Source: CAWJAP01 sp963834365 (GTDB lineage: Bacteria > Acidobacteriota > Vicinamibacteria > Vicinamibacterales > Vicinamibacteraceae). Taken from it: DNA of 64,000 nucleotides. The notes under the pieces were generated by a model, which saw only the letters and a program-made list of their open reading frames with translations, did no database searches and was not told where the DNA came from. Within the stretch, counting starts at the first letter, position 1, and every line of letters starts with the position of its first letter. The DNA lies in NCBI GenBank assembly GCA_963834365.1, contig CAWIBS010000035.1, positions 310,001 to 374,000 on the forward strand, given 5' to 3'. Below are positions 9,936 to 19,079 of the stretch, piece after piece. The position numbers and the translations under genes are program-made.

Positions 9936-10744
9936 GCACGAGCGCTCGTCGCCGTTCGACGCGCTGGCGCGGCGACTACGACGCCGCTTCACCGCAGCGC
10001 GGCATCGGCAGGCTCATGCGCGAGGCCGTCTGGCGTCGACTGGACGCGCGTTCGCCGCGGGCACCGGGTGCTCGAGCTCGGCTGCGGGACCGGCGAGGAC
10101 GCCGTGCACCTCGCCCGTCGCGGGGTCCGTGTCGTGGCGATCGACGCCTCGGCCGACGATGGTGCGCGTCGCGCGCGAGAAGGTCCTGGCCGCCGGGCTC
10201 GGCGACGCCATCGACGTGCGCGAGTCCACGATCGAGGCCTGGATGCGCGCGGTGTCGGCGCGGACCGGAGCGGCACCCGGTTCGATGGCGCGCTTTCCAA
10301 CTTCGGGGTGCTCAACTGCGTGACCGACCTGGCGCGGTCGTGGCGGCACTCGCGCACGCGGTCCGCCCGGGCGGCTGGATCTGTTGCGTCATGGGGCCGC
10401 TCGTGCCGTGGGAATGGGGCTGGTACCTGGCGCACGGCCGCCCGGACCGCGCCTTCCGCCGGCTGCAGCCGGGCGGCGTGACTGGCGCGGGTCTCGGTCC
10501 GGTATCCCTCGGTCGGCCGCGTGGCGTCGGCGTGCGCGCCGCACTTCCACGTGCATCGCGTGGCGCCCGTCGGGGCGCTGCTGCCGCCGACCGTATGCCG
10601 AGGCATGGGCGCGCCGCCATCCGCGCTGCTCGGCGCCCTCGCGCGCTGGGAGCGGCGGCTCGAGACCGTGCCGGCCCTCGCGCACGGCTCGCGGACCACT
10701 ATCTGATCGAGCTCGAGCGGACGGAGCGCCGGTCGACGTCCATG
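9932..10744 (+). CDS. SAM-dependent methyltransferase, heavily frameshifted
   Basis: Joined pieces read RFDALARDYDAASPQRGIGR, VLELGCGTGEDAVHLARRGV (motif I), a MVRVAREKVLAAGLGDAIDV strand, SNFGVLNCVTDL, and HAVRPGGWICCVMGPLVPWE, a class I methyltransferase of about 265 residues. At least six single-base shifts interrupt it, more than one per 150 bases. The start overlaps the stop of the preceding radical SAM gene, and the end near 10744 overlaps the next ATG at 10741. The C-terminal part (HFHVHRVAPVGALLPP, then ALARWERRLETVPALA) resembles methyltransferases found near B12-type radical SAM genes. Acceptor unknown. Confidence 0.65.
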
Positions 10745-11813
10745 ACCGACGCTGCCGCCGCCCGATCCCGTCGCCGCGCTGCCGATCCTGATTCTCGCTC
10801 CGCACAGCCGCTGCAACTGCCGCTGCCTGATGTGCGACATCTGGCGGGCCCGCGGGACGCGCGAGCTACCGCCGGCGGACGTCGCCCGCTGGCTGCCGCG
10901 AGTGGCGGGACGCCGGCGTCGACGCGTGATCGTCTCACCGGCGGCGAGGCGCTGCATGCACTCGCGACCTCTGGGAGCTCTGCGGCCTGCTGCGCGAGGC
11001 GGGCATCGCCATCACGCTGCTGTCTACCGGGCTCTGCTCGTCGCGCGGCACGCGGACCAGATCGCGCAGTCTCGTGCGACGACGTGATCGTCAGCCTCGA
11101 CGGCCCGCGGCCGGTGCACGACCTGCATTCGCGGCGTCCGCGGCGCCTACGAACGGCTGGCCGCGGGATCGCGCGCCGTCGCGCGCCGCACGCCCGGAGT
11201 GGCGATCACCGGCCCGCTGCACGGTGCAGCGCGCGAACTTCCGCGCACCTGCGCGACACGGTCGCCGGCGCGCACGCGATCGGGTCTCGACGCGCATCAG
11301 CTTTCTCGCGTGCCGACGTGACCAGCGAGGCGTTCAACCGGCCCGGCGGCTGGGACGACGGCGCGTGCGCGGCAGGTGGCGCTCGACGCGGCAGACCTCG
11401 ACGCGCTGGCGTCGGAGCTGACGACGCTCGAGGCCGGCAACGCCTTCGCGGACGGGTTCATCGCCGAGAGCCCGCCGACAAGCTCCGGCGCGGCTCCACC
11501 AGCATTGCGGCCGCTCGGCTCGGCCTGGCGGAACTTCCGGTCCGCCGCGTGCAACGCGCCCTGGGTGTCGCGCGTGATCGAGGCCGACGGCACGGTGCGT
11601 CCCTGCTTCTTCCATCCGCCGATCGGCAACGTGCGCGACGGCAGGCGGCCTGGTGGCGGTCTCAACTGCGCCCGAGGCGCGGGCATTCAGATCGCGGGCT
11701 CGACGTGCGCCCGCAACCCGATCTGCCGCGCCTGCGTCTGCTCGCTGGCCCTGCACCCGGGCGAAGACGGCAGCGTCGTCGAACGACGGCTCCCGGCGGG
11801 GAGGCGATCATGA
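10741..11813 (+). CDS. Radical SAM/SPASM-type protein, frameshifted
   Basis: The N-terminus carries SRCNCRCLMCDIWRARG, a CxxxCxxC radical SAM motif with cysteine codons at 10812, 10824 and 10833, followed by VIVTGGEAL-like residues and CDDVIVSLDGPRPVHD. The C-terminal region has CNAPWVSRVIEADGTVRPCF and NPICRACVCS, an auxiliary Fe-S (SPASM-like) cysteine set. Enzymes of this shape usually act on peptides or carry extra clusters for substrate binding. It lacks a cobalamin-binding domain, unlike the other four radical SAM proteins of the operon. Many one-base shifts occur between 10860 and 11700, but all cluster ligands are present. The stop TGA at 11811-11813 overlaps the following ATG. Confidence 0.7.
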
Positions 11814-13257
11814 CCGCGTCAGCGGTCGTCCTCTACAACCCGCGGGCGGTGTTCTACACGATGCCGCTCGCGCTCCTGGCGGTGGGCTCGCACCTCGACC
11901 CCGAGCGGTACGAGGTGCGTCATCGTCGACGGCCGGCTCGAAGCCGATCCCGATCGCCGCCGTGCTCGCGCAGCTCGACGGCGCGCTGTGCCTCGGGATT
12001 GCGCGTGCTCACCGGCCAGCCCGATTCGCGACGCCATCGCCGATCTCCCGCGCGGCGCGAGGCGCGCTGCCCGAGGCTGCCGGTCGTCTGGGGCGGCTGG
12101 CACCCGTCGCTGTTCGGCCGGAGTGTCTGCGAGGAAGCGGCGGTGGACGTGACCGTTCAGGCGCAGGGCGAGGCGACCTTCGCCGAGATCTGGTCGATCG
12201 CTGATCGCGCGGCGGACGCGCCCTGGACGAGCTGCGCCGGCTGCACGGTCCGCGACGCGCGGACGGCGCGGATCGTGCACGAACCCGCCGCGACCGCTCG
12301 CGTCGACCTCGACGCGGTCTGCGCCCCACGACTACGGCCTGCTGCCGGTCGAGCGCTACTTCGCGCTGAAGGGCAAGCGCCAGCTCGACTACATCTCCTC
12401 GCAGGGCTGCCACTTCCGCTGCGCCTTCTGCGCCGATCCCTTCGTCTACAAGCGCAAATGGGTCGGGCTGCCGCCAGCGCGCATCGGCGAGGAGCTGGAG
12501 ACGCTCTGGCGGCGCTATCGCTTCACCGACGTCAATTTCCAGGACGAGACCTTCTTCACCTAGCGCCGCGCGCGTCGAAGCCATCGCCGAAGAGCTCCTG
12601 CTCGCGCGGCCGGCCGATCACGTGGGCCGGCGACGATGCGCGCCGATCAGGGCGAGCGCCTGCCCGAAGACGGTGCTGGCCACGGTGCAGGCGCTCGGGT
12701 CTCCGGCGGGTGATCGTCGGCGTCGAGGCGGGCTCGCAGGCGATGCTCGACTGGATCAAGAAGGACATCAAGCTGGAGCAGGTCTTCGTCACCGCCGAGA
12801 AGTGCCGGCGTCACGGCATCGCGGTGAAGTTCCCGTTCATCGTCGGCTTTCCCGACGAGAGCGACGAGAGCATCGCGAGGCCCTCGCTCGACGTCGCCAG
12901 CGGCTGCGCGCGATGAGTCCCGACCTTCGAGACGCCGATCTTCTACTTCAAGCCCTACCCGGGCGCGCCGCTGACCGAACGAGGCCGTCCGCGACGGCTA
13001 TCGCCTGCCCGGCGACGCTCGACGAGTGGGCGCGACTTCGACATCATCGGCTCCGACCGGCCCGTGGGTGAGCGCCGAGCGTGCGCCGCTGGTCGAGCGC
13101 TTCAAGTTCTACCAGCAGTTCGGCTACGAGCGATGGCCACGGGTGGCAACGCCCGCTGCGGCGGTTCGCGCGGTGGCGGTGCGAGCGCGACTTCTACCGG
13201 TGGCCGATCGAGAAGACGGTATCGGACTGGCTCGCGCCGCCCGACGCCATGTCGTGA
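11810..13257 (+). CDS. B12-binding-domain radical SAM protein (copy 4), frameshifted
   Basis: The start ATG overlaps the preceding stop. VVLYNPRAVFYTMPLALLAV and VVWGGWHPSLFG show the same VNPRA-type cobalamin-binding domain as the protein at 6247. The radical SAM motif is SQGCHFRCAFC with cysteine codons at 12408, 12420 and 12429, then FTDVNFQDETFF. An extra T at 12561 creates an in-frame TAG inside FFTSAARVEAIAEELL. VIVGVEAGSQAMLDWIKKDI and AVKFPFIVGFPDESDES follow. After several further shifts the protein closes with RDFYRWPIEKTVSDWLAP and TGA at 13255-13257. The Gly-Trp-His-Pro-Ser segment marks it as a B12-binding radical SAM enzyme of the class that methylates sp2 or sp3 carbons. Confidence 0.75.
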
Positions 13258-13291
13258 CCCCGAGCTTGTGGGAGGATAAGGAGGGGACAAC

Positions 13292-14458
13292 ATTCGCCTC
13301 GTTCTGCGCGGCGCGCGCTGCCTGACCGGCGATTCCGTGTCGCTCCGCGCGCTCCTCGTCCGGAACGGCCGCATCGTCGAGGGACTGGACGGCGCGCCCG
13401 ACGTCGTGCTGGATCTCCGCGACCATCTCCTGCTTCCGGGCCTGGTCAACGCTCACGACCACTTGTGGCTCAACACGCTCCGTTTGCCGCAGCCGATTGA
13501 GGCGCAGAAGAACAGCTACGACTGGATCGACGCGTTCCAGCCGATGTTCGCCGACCCCGCGATTCGCGACGCGCTCGACGTCGACAAGGCCGCCCGCACC
13601 TGGCACGGAGGCCTGAAACAGCTGCTCTCCGGGGTGACCACCTGCGCGCATCACGACGACTGGCACCCGGTGATGAGCGATCCGGCGTTCCCGGTACGGG
13701 TGCTCGAGCGCTACGGCTGGAGCCATTCGCTGCGACTGGCCGGGCGTCACGGGCCGGCGGTGAGCGACAGCGCCGCGGCGACGCCGATCGACGCGCCCTG
13801 GTTCGTCCACCTGGCGGAAGGGACCGACGATGTCGCCGCCGGAGAGCTGGCGGAGCTGGACGCGCACGGCGGCCTGCGTGCGAACACGGTCGCGATCCAC
13901 GCGGTGGGCCTCGGCCCGGCGGCCCTCGATCGGCTGGTCGCCCGCGGCGCGAGTGTGGTCTGGTGTCCGGCGAGCAACCTGCTCATGCTCGGCGCGACGG
14001 TGGAGCCGCGGCGGCTGCTGCCATCGGGACGGCTCGCGCTCGCCACTGACTCGCGGCTCACCGGATCGCGCGACCTGCTGGCCGAGCTGCAGGTCGCCGC
14101 CGAGGTCAGCGGCCTGGCGGGCCACACGCTGTTCCGCCTCGTGACCGACTGGCCGGCCAGGATGATGCGCCTGGACGATGTCGGTCACCTCGACGCCGGC
14201 GCACGTGCGGATCTGATCGTGCTGCGCGACGAGGGCGGCAATCCGTTCGAAGCGCTTCTCCGCGTGTCGCGCACCGGCGTCCGCGCGGTGTTTCGCGATG
14301 GGCAGCCGGTCATGACCGACGACGAGGGCGGATGCTGGTTCGACGCGCTGGACCTCCCGCGCGTGCACGCGACGCTCGACGGGCACACGCGATGGTGCGC
14401 ACCGGACATCGCCTTACGGCGCGAGGCCGCGGCGCTCGAACCCGGTTTCGCGCTGTGA
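13292..14458 (+). CDS. Amidohydrolase-superfamily protein (metal-dependent, TRZ/ATZ-like)
   Basis: An intact barrel hydrolase. The first conventional start is a GTG at 13337, but the sequence upstream in the same frame reads IRLVLRGARCLTGDSV, the N-terminal beta-sandwich strand expected of this family, preceded by AAGGAGGGG at 13278-13286 and an ATT at 13292; an in-frame TAA at 13277 rules out an earlier start. Metal ligands visible are the HxH of LVNAHDHLW, the His/Glu pair of FVHLAEGTDD, VAIHAVGL and the Asp of ALATDSRLTGSRDLL. The family hydrolyses C-N or C-Cl bonds on rings and amides. It is the last gene of the radical SAM operon, 34 bases after the previous stop. Confidence 0.85.
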   Translation: MRLVLRGARCLTGDSVSLRALLVRNGRIVEGLDGAPDVVLDLRDHLLLPGLVNAHDHLWLNTLRLPQPIEAQKNSYDWIDAFQPMFADPAIRDALDVDKAARTWHGGLKQLLSGVTTCAHHDDWHPVMSDPAFPVRVLERYGWSHSLRLAGRHGPAVSDSAAATPIDAPWFVHLAEGTDDVAAGELAELDAHGGLRANTVAIHAVGLGPAALDRLVARGASVVWCPASNLLMLGATVEPRRLLPSGRLALATDSRLTGSRDLLAELQVAAEVSGLAGHTLFRLVTDWPARMMRLDDVGHLDAGARADLIVLRDEGGNPFEALLRVSRTGVRAVFRDGQPVMTDDEGGCWFDALDLPRVHATLDGHTRWCAPDIALRREAAALEPGFAL

Positions 14459-14467
14459 CACGAATCT

Positions 14468-14522
14468 CGATCGTCCGGCTGAAGCCGGACACTACGGGCG
14501 CGACCTGAGCCGGACACTACGG
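14468..14522 (+). repeat. Two copies of the GTAGTGTCCGGCTTCAGCC-type hairpin repeat
   Basis: Two inverted copies of a dispersed element lie back to back between two convergent genes. The first contains CCGGCTGAAGCCGG, which folds into a six-base-pair hairpin, followed by ACACTACGG; the second is degenerate and keeps GAGCCGGACACTACGG. The TAG stop of the minus-strand glycosyltransferase (14517-14519) falls inside the second copy. Related copies lie at 18163, 24004, 29305 and 47640. Confidence 0.8.
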
Positions 14523-16199
14523 GCTGGCACCCCGCCGGCGCAGATGGTGAATCTCGAACCGGCCGTACGAGGGATCGTCGACGACGACGATGCGTTCGCC
14601 CTCTCGCGCCAGATAGTCGCGCAGGCCGCGCGCACTGTTGACGAACGTGTGCGACCGGTTCGTCGGGTCGAACGCCGATCTCAAGAACGTCAACATGGGC
14701 GGGTCCAGCAGCACGACGGTGGCCTCGGTGTCGGCGAGCAGCTGGCCGAGCGGCGGGTGCTGGGCGGCGAAGGCCGGCGAGGCAAACAGCATCGGCCCGA
14801 AGAGCGACCGATAGCCCCGCACGTGCGAGGCCAGACCGAGCCAGTAGTGCGGCAGGGCCAACAGGTAACTGTCTTTCGGAATCTGTACGGCCAGCCGATC
14901 GCACAGCGACTGGTATGAGGTCATGGCAACCGACCGCTGCATCACGCGGATCCACGCCACGGCACCGTCGGCGATCGTGACGATGAGCAGCGCGAGTGTC
15001 GCGGACCTGACGAAACGGGCGGGCGCCCGCAGCAGCGTGACGAGACCGACGGCTGCCGTGAGAGCCAGCAGCGGCCAGAGCGCGGCAACATAGTGATACG
15101 GCTTCGGCTGGACGAAGAGGGCGAACAGTCCCGCACCGACCAGCAGCGCATGACGCAGCACGCGGGCGCGAGGGTCGTGCCGTCCTGCGCCCCGCCACAG
15201 CGTCCACAGTCCGACCAGTCCGCCAAGGCTGATGAGCCACGACGCCGGTTGTGCCGCGAGCAGGCCACGCCCGATCTGACTGTAGCGCCGCCACTCCCGC
15301 AGCACGTTCTCGAGATAGAACCGCGGGTCGAGCAGATGATAGCGGATGCCCACGTAGCGCTGTTGGTTCAGCAGGTCGTCCCACCCTCGATACATGAACC
15401 ACAGATATGGCAGCAGCGTGGTCAGCATGCCCGCCAGCATCCACAGACAGGCAGTCCCTCCAACGATCGGACGACGCGCCACGACGAGCGAGACGCACAG
15501 GATCGCGGCCCAGGCGAGGCCGGTCGGGTGCGATGCGACGGCGAGACCCAGACAGATGCCCGCGAGCACGAGGCGCGTGACAGGGAGCGCGTCGCGTGTG
15601 TCGTCTGCCGCGGCGCTGGACGACGGTTCCGGTGGGGACATGAGGTTCAGCACCGGCAGAACCAGGAGGAACGCCGTCACGCTCGCGACCGGGACCGCGA
15701 TGTCGTATCGGGCCAGGCGCCCCAAGTCGACCAGCGGGATGCCGGTGGGGTAGGAGGTCAGCCCGGACGCGACGCGCCAGGAGATCAGCAGCAGCACGGC
15801 CAGGAGTCCGTGCCTCGGCGAGAGCAGCCGCCTGCCGAGCGCAAACGTGAGCGCCGCCGTCGCGGCGGCCATGGCGAGCGAGACCAGTCGCACTTGCAGC
15901 AGTCCCGGGCCGAACACGTAGATGACACCGCCGACGAGGATCGAGAACAGCGGCGAGTGCAGCAGGAAATGGCGTTCGACCCCGTAGAAGCCGCGATGGA
16001 GCTCCGAGACGAACGCGCCGTGCGTCCAGAACCGGTACCCGGGCTCCGCAATCCACGGCTCGTCCTGGTTCACGAGCGGGTAGCGATCGAGTCCGATCAG
16101 GTTCACGGCGACGAACGCGCCGATCAGAACGAGGGCGAGCCGGTGGTCCGGCAGCATCGATCGGAAGAGTCCTGTCCAACCGGTCGATCGCGGCGGCAC
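14517..16199 (-). CDS. Membrane glycosyltransferase, GT39/ArnT-like (paralogue A)
   Basis: About 560 residues with ten or more hydrophobic segments and a short loop after the first segment carrying NQDEPWIAEPGYRFWTHGAF. The Asp-Glu pair there is the catalytic signature of polyprenyl-phosphate-sugar-dependent transferases of the PMT/ArnT type. LARYDIAVP, VASHPTGLAWA and KPYHYVAALWPL are further family features. The C-terminal soluble tail ends DDPSYGRFEIHHLRRRGASP. A GTG at 16199 is taken as start by alignment with the paralogue at 17998, where the same VPPR-type start occurs; an ATG at 16157 is the alternative. It presumably transfers a sugar from a lipid carrier on the periplasmic side of the inner membrane. 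The same open frame continues upstream into the neighbouring gene, but that part is out of the neighbour's true frame. Confidence 0.82.
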   Translation of the reverse strand: MPPRSTGWTGLFRSMLPDHRLALVLIGAFVAVNLIGLDRYPLVNQDEPWIAEPGYRFWTHGAFVSELHRGFYGVERHFLLHSPLFSILVGGVIYVFGPGLLQVRLVSLAMAAATAALTFALGRRLLSPRHGLLAVLLLISWRVASGLTSYPTGIPLVDLGRLARYDIAVPVASVTAFLLVLPVLNLMSPPEPSSSAAADDTRDALPVTRLVLAGICLGLAVASHPTGLAWAAILCVSLVVARRPIVGGTACLWMLAGMLTTLLPYLWFMYRGWDDLLNQQRYVGIRYHLLDPRFYLENVLREWRRYSQIGRGLLAAQPASWLISLGGLVGLWTLWRGAGRHDPRARVLRHALLVGAGLFALFVQPKPYHYVAALWPLLALTAAVGLVTLLRAPARFVRSATLALLIVTIADGAVAWIRVMQRSVAMTSYQSLCDRLAVQIPKDSYLLALPHYWLGLASHVRGYRSLFGPMLFASPAFAAQHPPLGQLLADTEATVVLLDPPMLTFLRSAFDPTNRSHTFVNSARGLRDYLAREGERIVVVDDPSYGRFEIHHLRRRGASP

Positions 16200-16300
16200 G
16201 ATGCGGCGGAGCCTAGCACGAATGACGGCCGCGACGATTTCGCGGACGTGTGGGTGCGCCGCCGGATGTGTGTCGCGCGGCCGCCTGGGCCGGACCTGCG

Positions 16301-17998
16301 TCAGGGAACAGACCTCTGTCGTAGATAGTGAATCTCGAACCGACCGTACGAGGGATCGTCGACGACCACGTGGCGCTCGCTCTCCCGAGCCAGGTAGTCG
16401 CGCAGGCCGCGTGCCGAGTTGACGAACTCGTGGGCCGGGCTGCGCCGGGTCGAGTGCGTCCTTCAGGAACGTCGACAGGAGCGGGTCCACCAGGACCACG
16501 GTGGCCCCTGTCTCGGCGAGCAACTCTCCCAGTGGCGGATGTGCCGAGGCGAATCTCGGGGACGCGTAGACCATCGGTCCCGTGAGCGAGCGGTAATCCC
16601 GCACGTGCGGCGCCAGACCGAGCCAGAAGTTCGGCAGCGCGAGCACGCGGCTGTCGCTCGGAAGGTGCGCGGCAAGTCGTTCGCAGAGCGCACGGTACAA
16701 CGTGGTCGTGGTGGCCCGATGCATCACGCCGATCCACGCCGCGACGCCATCCGCCATCGTGAGGACGAGCATCGCGACGATCGCTGGCCGGACGAAACGA
16801 GCGGGCGACCGCAGCAGCGTGACGAGGCCGACGGCTGCCGTCAGGGCGATCAGCGGCCAGAGCGTGGCCACATAGTGGTACAGCTTCGGCTGGATGAAGA
16901 CGGCAAACAGTCCGGCACCCACCAACAGCGCCTGCCGAAGCACGCGGCCGCCCGGAGTGTGGCGTTCGGAACCCTGCCAGAGCGCCCAGAGTCCGGTCAG
17001 GCCGCAACGCCGATCAGCCAGGCCGCTGGTTGGGCCGCGAGCAGGCCATGGCCGATCGGGCTGTAGCGTCGCCACTCGGCCAGGACGTTGTCGACATAGA
17101 ACCGCAGGTTCAAGACGTCGTAGCGATCGGCGACGTATTGCTGCTGCAACAGAAGGTCATCCCATCCCCGATGCATGAACCACAGATACGGCAGCAGCGC
17201 GGCTGTCGTCCCCGCCAGCAGCCACCCGCATGCCGCCACACCTTCGATCGAGCGGCGCGCCATCAGCAGCGTGACGCACAGGATCGCAATCCAGGCGAGA
17301 CCTGTCGGATGGGACGCGACAGCAAGGCCCAGGCACAATCCCGCCAGCGCGAGACGGACGCGCGGGTGGGCGATCGGCGTTGCCGCCTCGGGCGTCGAGT
17401 CGTGATGCGTCGCGCTGGCGGGTCGGCCCGTGGCAGCCCGCGGCGCCAGCAGCGGCAGAACCAGGAGAAACGCGGTCATGCTCGCGGCCGGCACCGCGAT
17501 GTCGTATCGAGCCAGTCGGCCGAGATCGACCAGCGGGATGCCGGAGGGATAGGACCGCAACCCCGACGCAACGCGCCACATCGTCAGCATCAGCACGGCC
17601 AGAAGCCCGTGTCTCGGCGAGAACAGGCGCGAGCCCACGGCAAACGTCAACGCTGCCGTCGCGGTCGCCAGCGCCAGCGACACGAGCCGGACCTGCAGCA
17701 GTCCGTGGCCGAACAGCCAGATCACACCACCGGTGAGGATCGAGAAGAACGGCGTCGACAGGAGATAGTGTCGCTCGACGCCGAAGAAGCCCCGATGCAG
17801 CTCCGAGACCAACGCGCCCCGGGTCCAGAACTGGTAGCCGGGTTCGGCAATCCATGGCTCGTCGCGACTCACCATGGGGTCGCTATCGAGCCCGACCAGG
17901 TTGAACACGAAGAACGCCGCGACGAGAACGAGGGCGAGGCGGCGATCGGACCACGTTGATCGGAAGAGCTCAGTCCAACCGGTCAATCGCGGCGGCAC
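16301..17998 (-). CDS. Membrane glycosyltransferase, GT39/ArnT-like (paralogue B), two frameshifts
   Basis: A tandem paralogue of the previous gene with the same block order: SRDEPWIAEPGYQFWTRGAL near the N-terminus, LARYDIAVPAASMTAFLLVL, VASHPTGLAWIAILCVTLL and KLYHYVATLWPLIALTAAVG. The frame is lost near 17000 (one base missing inside LIGVAGLTGLWALW) and at about 16438 (one base extra inside AQPAHEFVNSARGL). The restored ending is DDPSYGRFEIHYLRQRSVP with TGA at 16301. The two paralogues share most residues but differ throughout, so this is an old duplication rather than an assembly artefact. Only about 100 bases separate them. Lipid carrier and acceptor are unknown. Confidence 0.78.
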
Positions 17999-18162
17999 GA
18001 TGCGGCGCAGCCTAGCACGAATGCGCGCAGCGATGCCGTGGCGCCGGGCTTTCGCCTTTGCTCGGCTTCGGCGAACCGCCGTGAGCCGAACGGCGAAGGC
18101 GATCGAGCGCCGGCCAACGCTGGCCGCGGTCAGGCCTGAAGGCCCGCGCCACGTCTCACCGG

Positions 18163-18190
18163 GTCGTAGTGTCCGGCTTCAGCCGGACCC
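18163..18190 (+). repeat. Dispersed GTAGTGTCCGGCTTCAGCC hairpin repeat
   Basis: One copy in the plus orientation between the divergent glycosyltransferase and rhomboid genes. The CCGGCTTCAGCCGG core is an inverted repeat with a two-base centre. It ends about 35 bases before the rhomboid start codon and so would lie in its leader. Confidence 0.8.
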
Positions 18191-18224
18191 GTGGCTGCCC
18201 GCGCGATCCGCTATCATCCGGGTC

Positions 18225-19079
18225 GTGTTCAAGCGCCAGCGCGAGGGCTCCGTCATCTGCACGTCGTGCGGGACGCTGGTGGGCGTCAACGACGACCAGT
18301 GCTACAGCTGCGGCCGGCGGAACCCCGGCCTGTGGGGATATGCGCAGGCGCTGCGGGCGCTCGGCGGCGACCTCGGTTTCGTGCCGCTCGTCATCGGCGG
18401 CTGCGGCGTGCTCTATGTGTTCTCGCTGATCGCGTCGCGCGGCAACATCGGCATGGGCGGCCTGTTTTCGCTGTTCGCCCCGAGCCCGCAGGCCCTGTTC
18501 CTGCTCGGGGCAAGCGGTGCCATCCCGGTGTTCGGCACCGGGCGATGGTGGACGGTGCTGAGCGCCGGCTGGCTGCATGGCGGGGCGCTGCACATCCTGT
18601 TCAACATGATGTGGGTGCGGCAGCTCGCGCCAGCGACGGCGGAGCTCTATGGCCCCGCAAGGATGGTGCTCATCTACACGGCCGCCGGGGCATGCGGGTT
18701 CGGGCTCAGCTCGGTCGCGGGCGCGTTCTTCCCGTCGCTGCCGTTTCTGAGCGGTGGCCGGCTCACCGTGGGCGCGTCGGCGCCGATCTTCGGCCTGCTC
18801 GGCGCGCTGGTCTACTACGGACGACGATCGGGCAGCAGCATGGTGGGGAGCCAGGCCCTCAGCTACGCGCTGATGCTCGGCCTGTTCGGGTTCGTCATGC
18901 CCGGCGTCGACAACTACGCGCACGCCGGCGGCTTCGGCGGCGGCTACCTGGCCGCGCGGCACCTCGACCCGCTCCACCCCGAGCGGATCGATCACATGGT
19001 GCTGGCGCTCGTGTGCCTGGTCGCGACGCTCGCCGCGATCGTCGTGTCATTCGTGCACGGGCTGCGGTTCCTGTCGTAG
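18225..19079 (+). CDS. Rhomboid-family intramembrane serine protease with N-terminal zinc ribbon
   Basis: A GTG start gives 284 residues. Residues 12-29 form a zinc ribbon (CTSC and CYSC, cysteines 12, 15, 26 and 29). Six to seven hydrophobic segments follow, with the rhomboid landmarks WWTVLSAGWLHGGALHILFN, the catalytic serine in GASAPIFGLLGAL (around residue 190) and the partner histidine in NYAHAGGFGGGYLA. Both members of the dyad are present, so the protein should be active. It cleaves single-pass membrane proteins within the bilayer. The cytosolic zinc ribbon may bind a partner or nucleic acid (inference). Its 3' end overlaps the convergent aminoacylase gene by 33 bases. The frame is open upstream of 18225 but has no family similarity there. 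Confidence 0.87.
   Translation: MFKRQREGSVICTSCGTLVGVNDDQCYSCGRRNPGLWGYAQALRALGGDLGFVPLVIGGCGVLYVFSLIASRGNIGMGGLFSLFAPSPQALFLLGASGAIPVFGTGRWWTVLSAGWLHGGALHILFNMMWVRQLAPATAELYGPARMVLIYTAAGACGFGLSSVAGAFFPSLPFLSGGRLTVGASAPIFGLLGALVYYGRRSGSSMVGSQALSYALMLGLFGFVMPGVDNYAHAGGFGGGYLAARHLDPLHPERIDHMVLALVCLVATLAAIVVSFVHGLRFLS

Noticed and set aside
9782..12916. A 1044-codon plus-strand open frame
   Set aside because: It mixes out-of-frame stretches of a methyltransferase, a SPASM protein and a radical SAM protein; it is open only because G/C-rich shadow frames lack stops and shifts move true code in and out of it.
14517..17998. Assembly duplication of one glycosyltransferase gene
   Set aside because: The copies differ at many residues along their length, with different C-terminal ends, so they are true paralogues.
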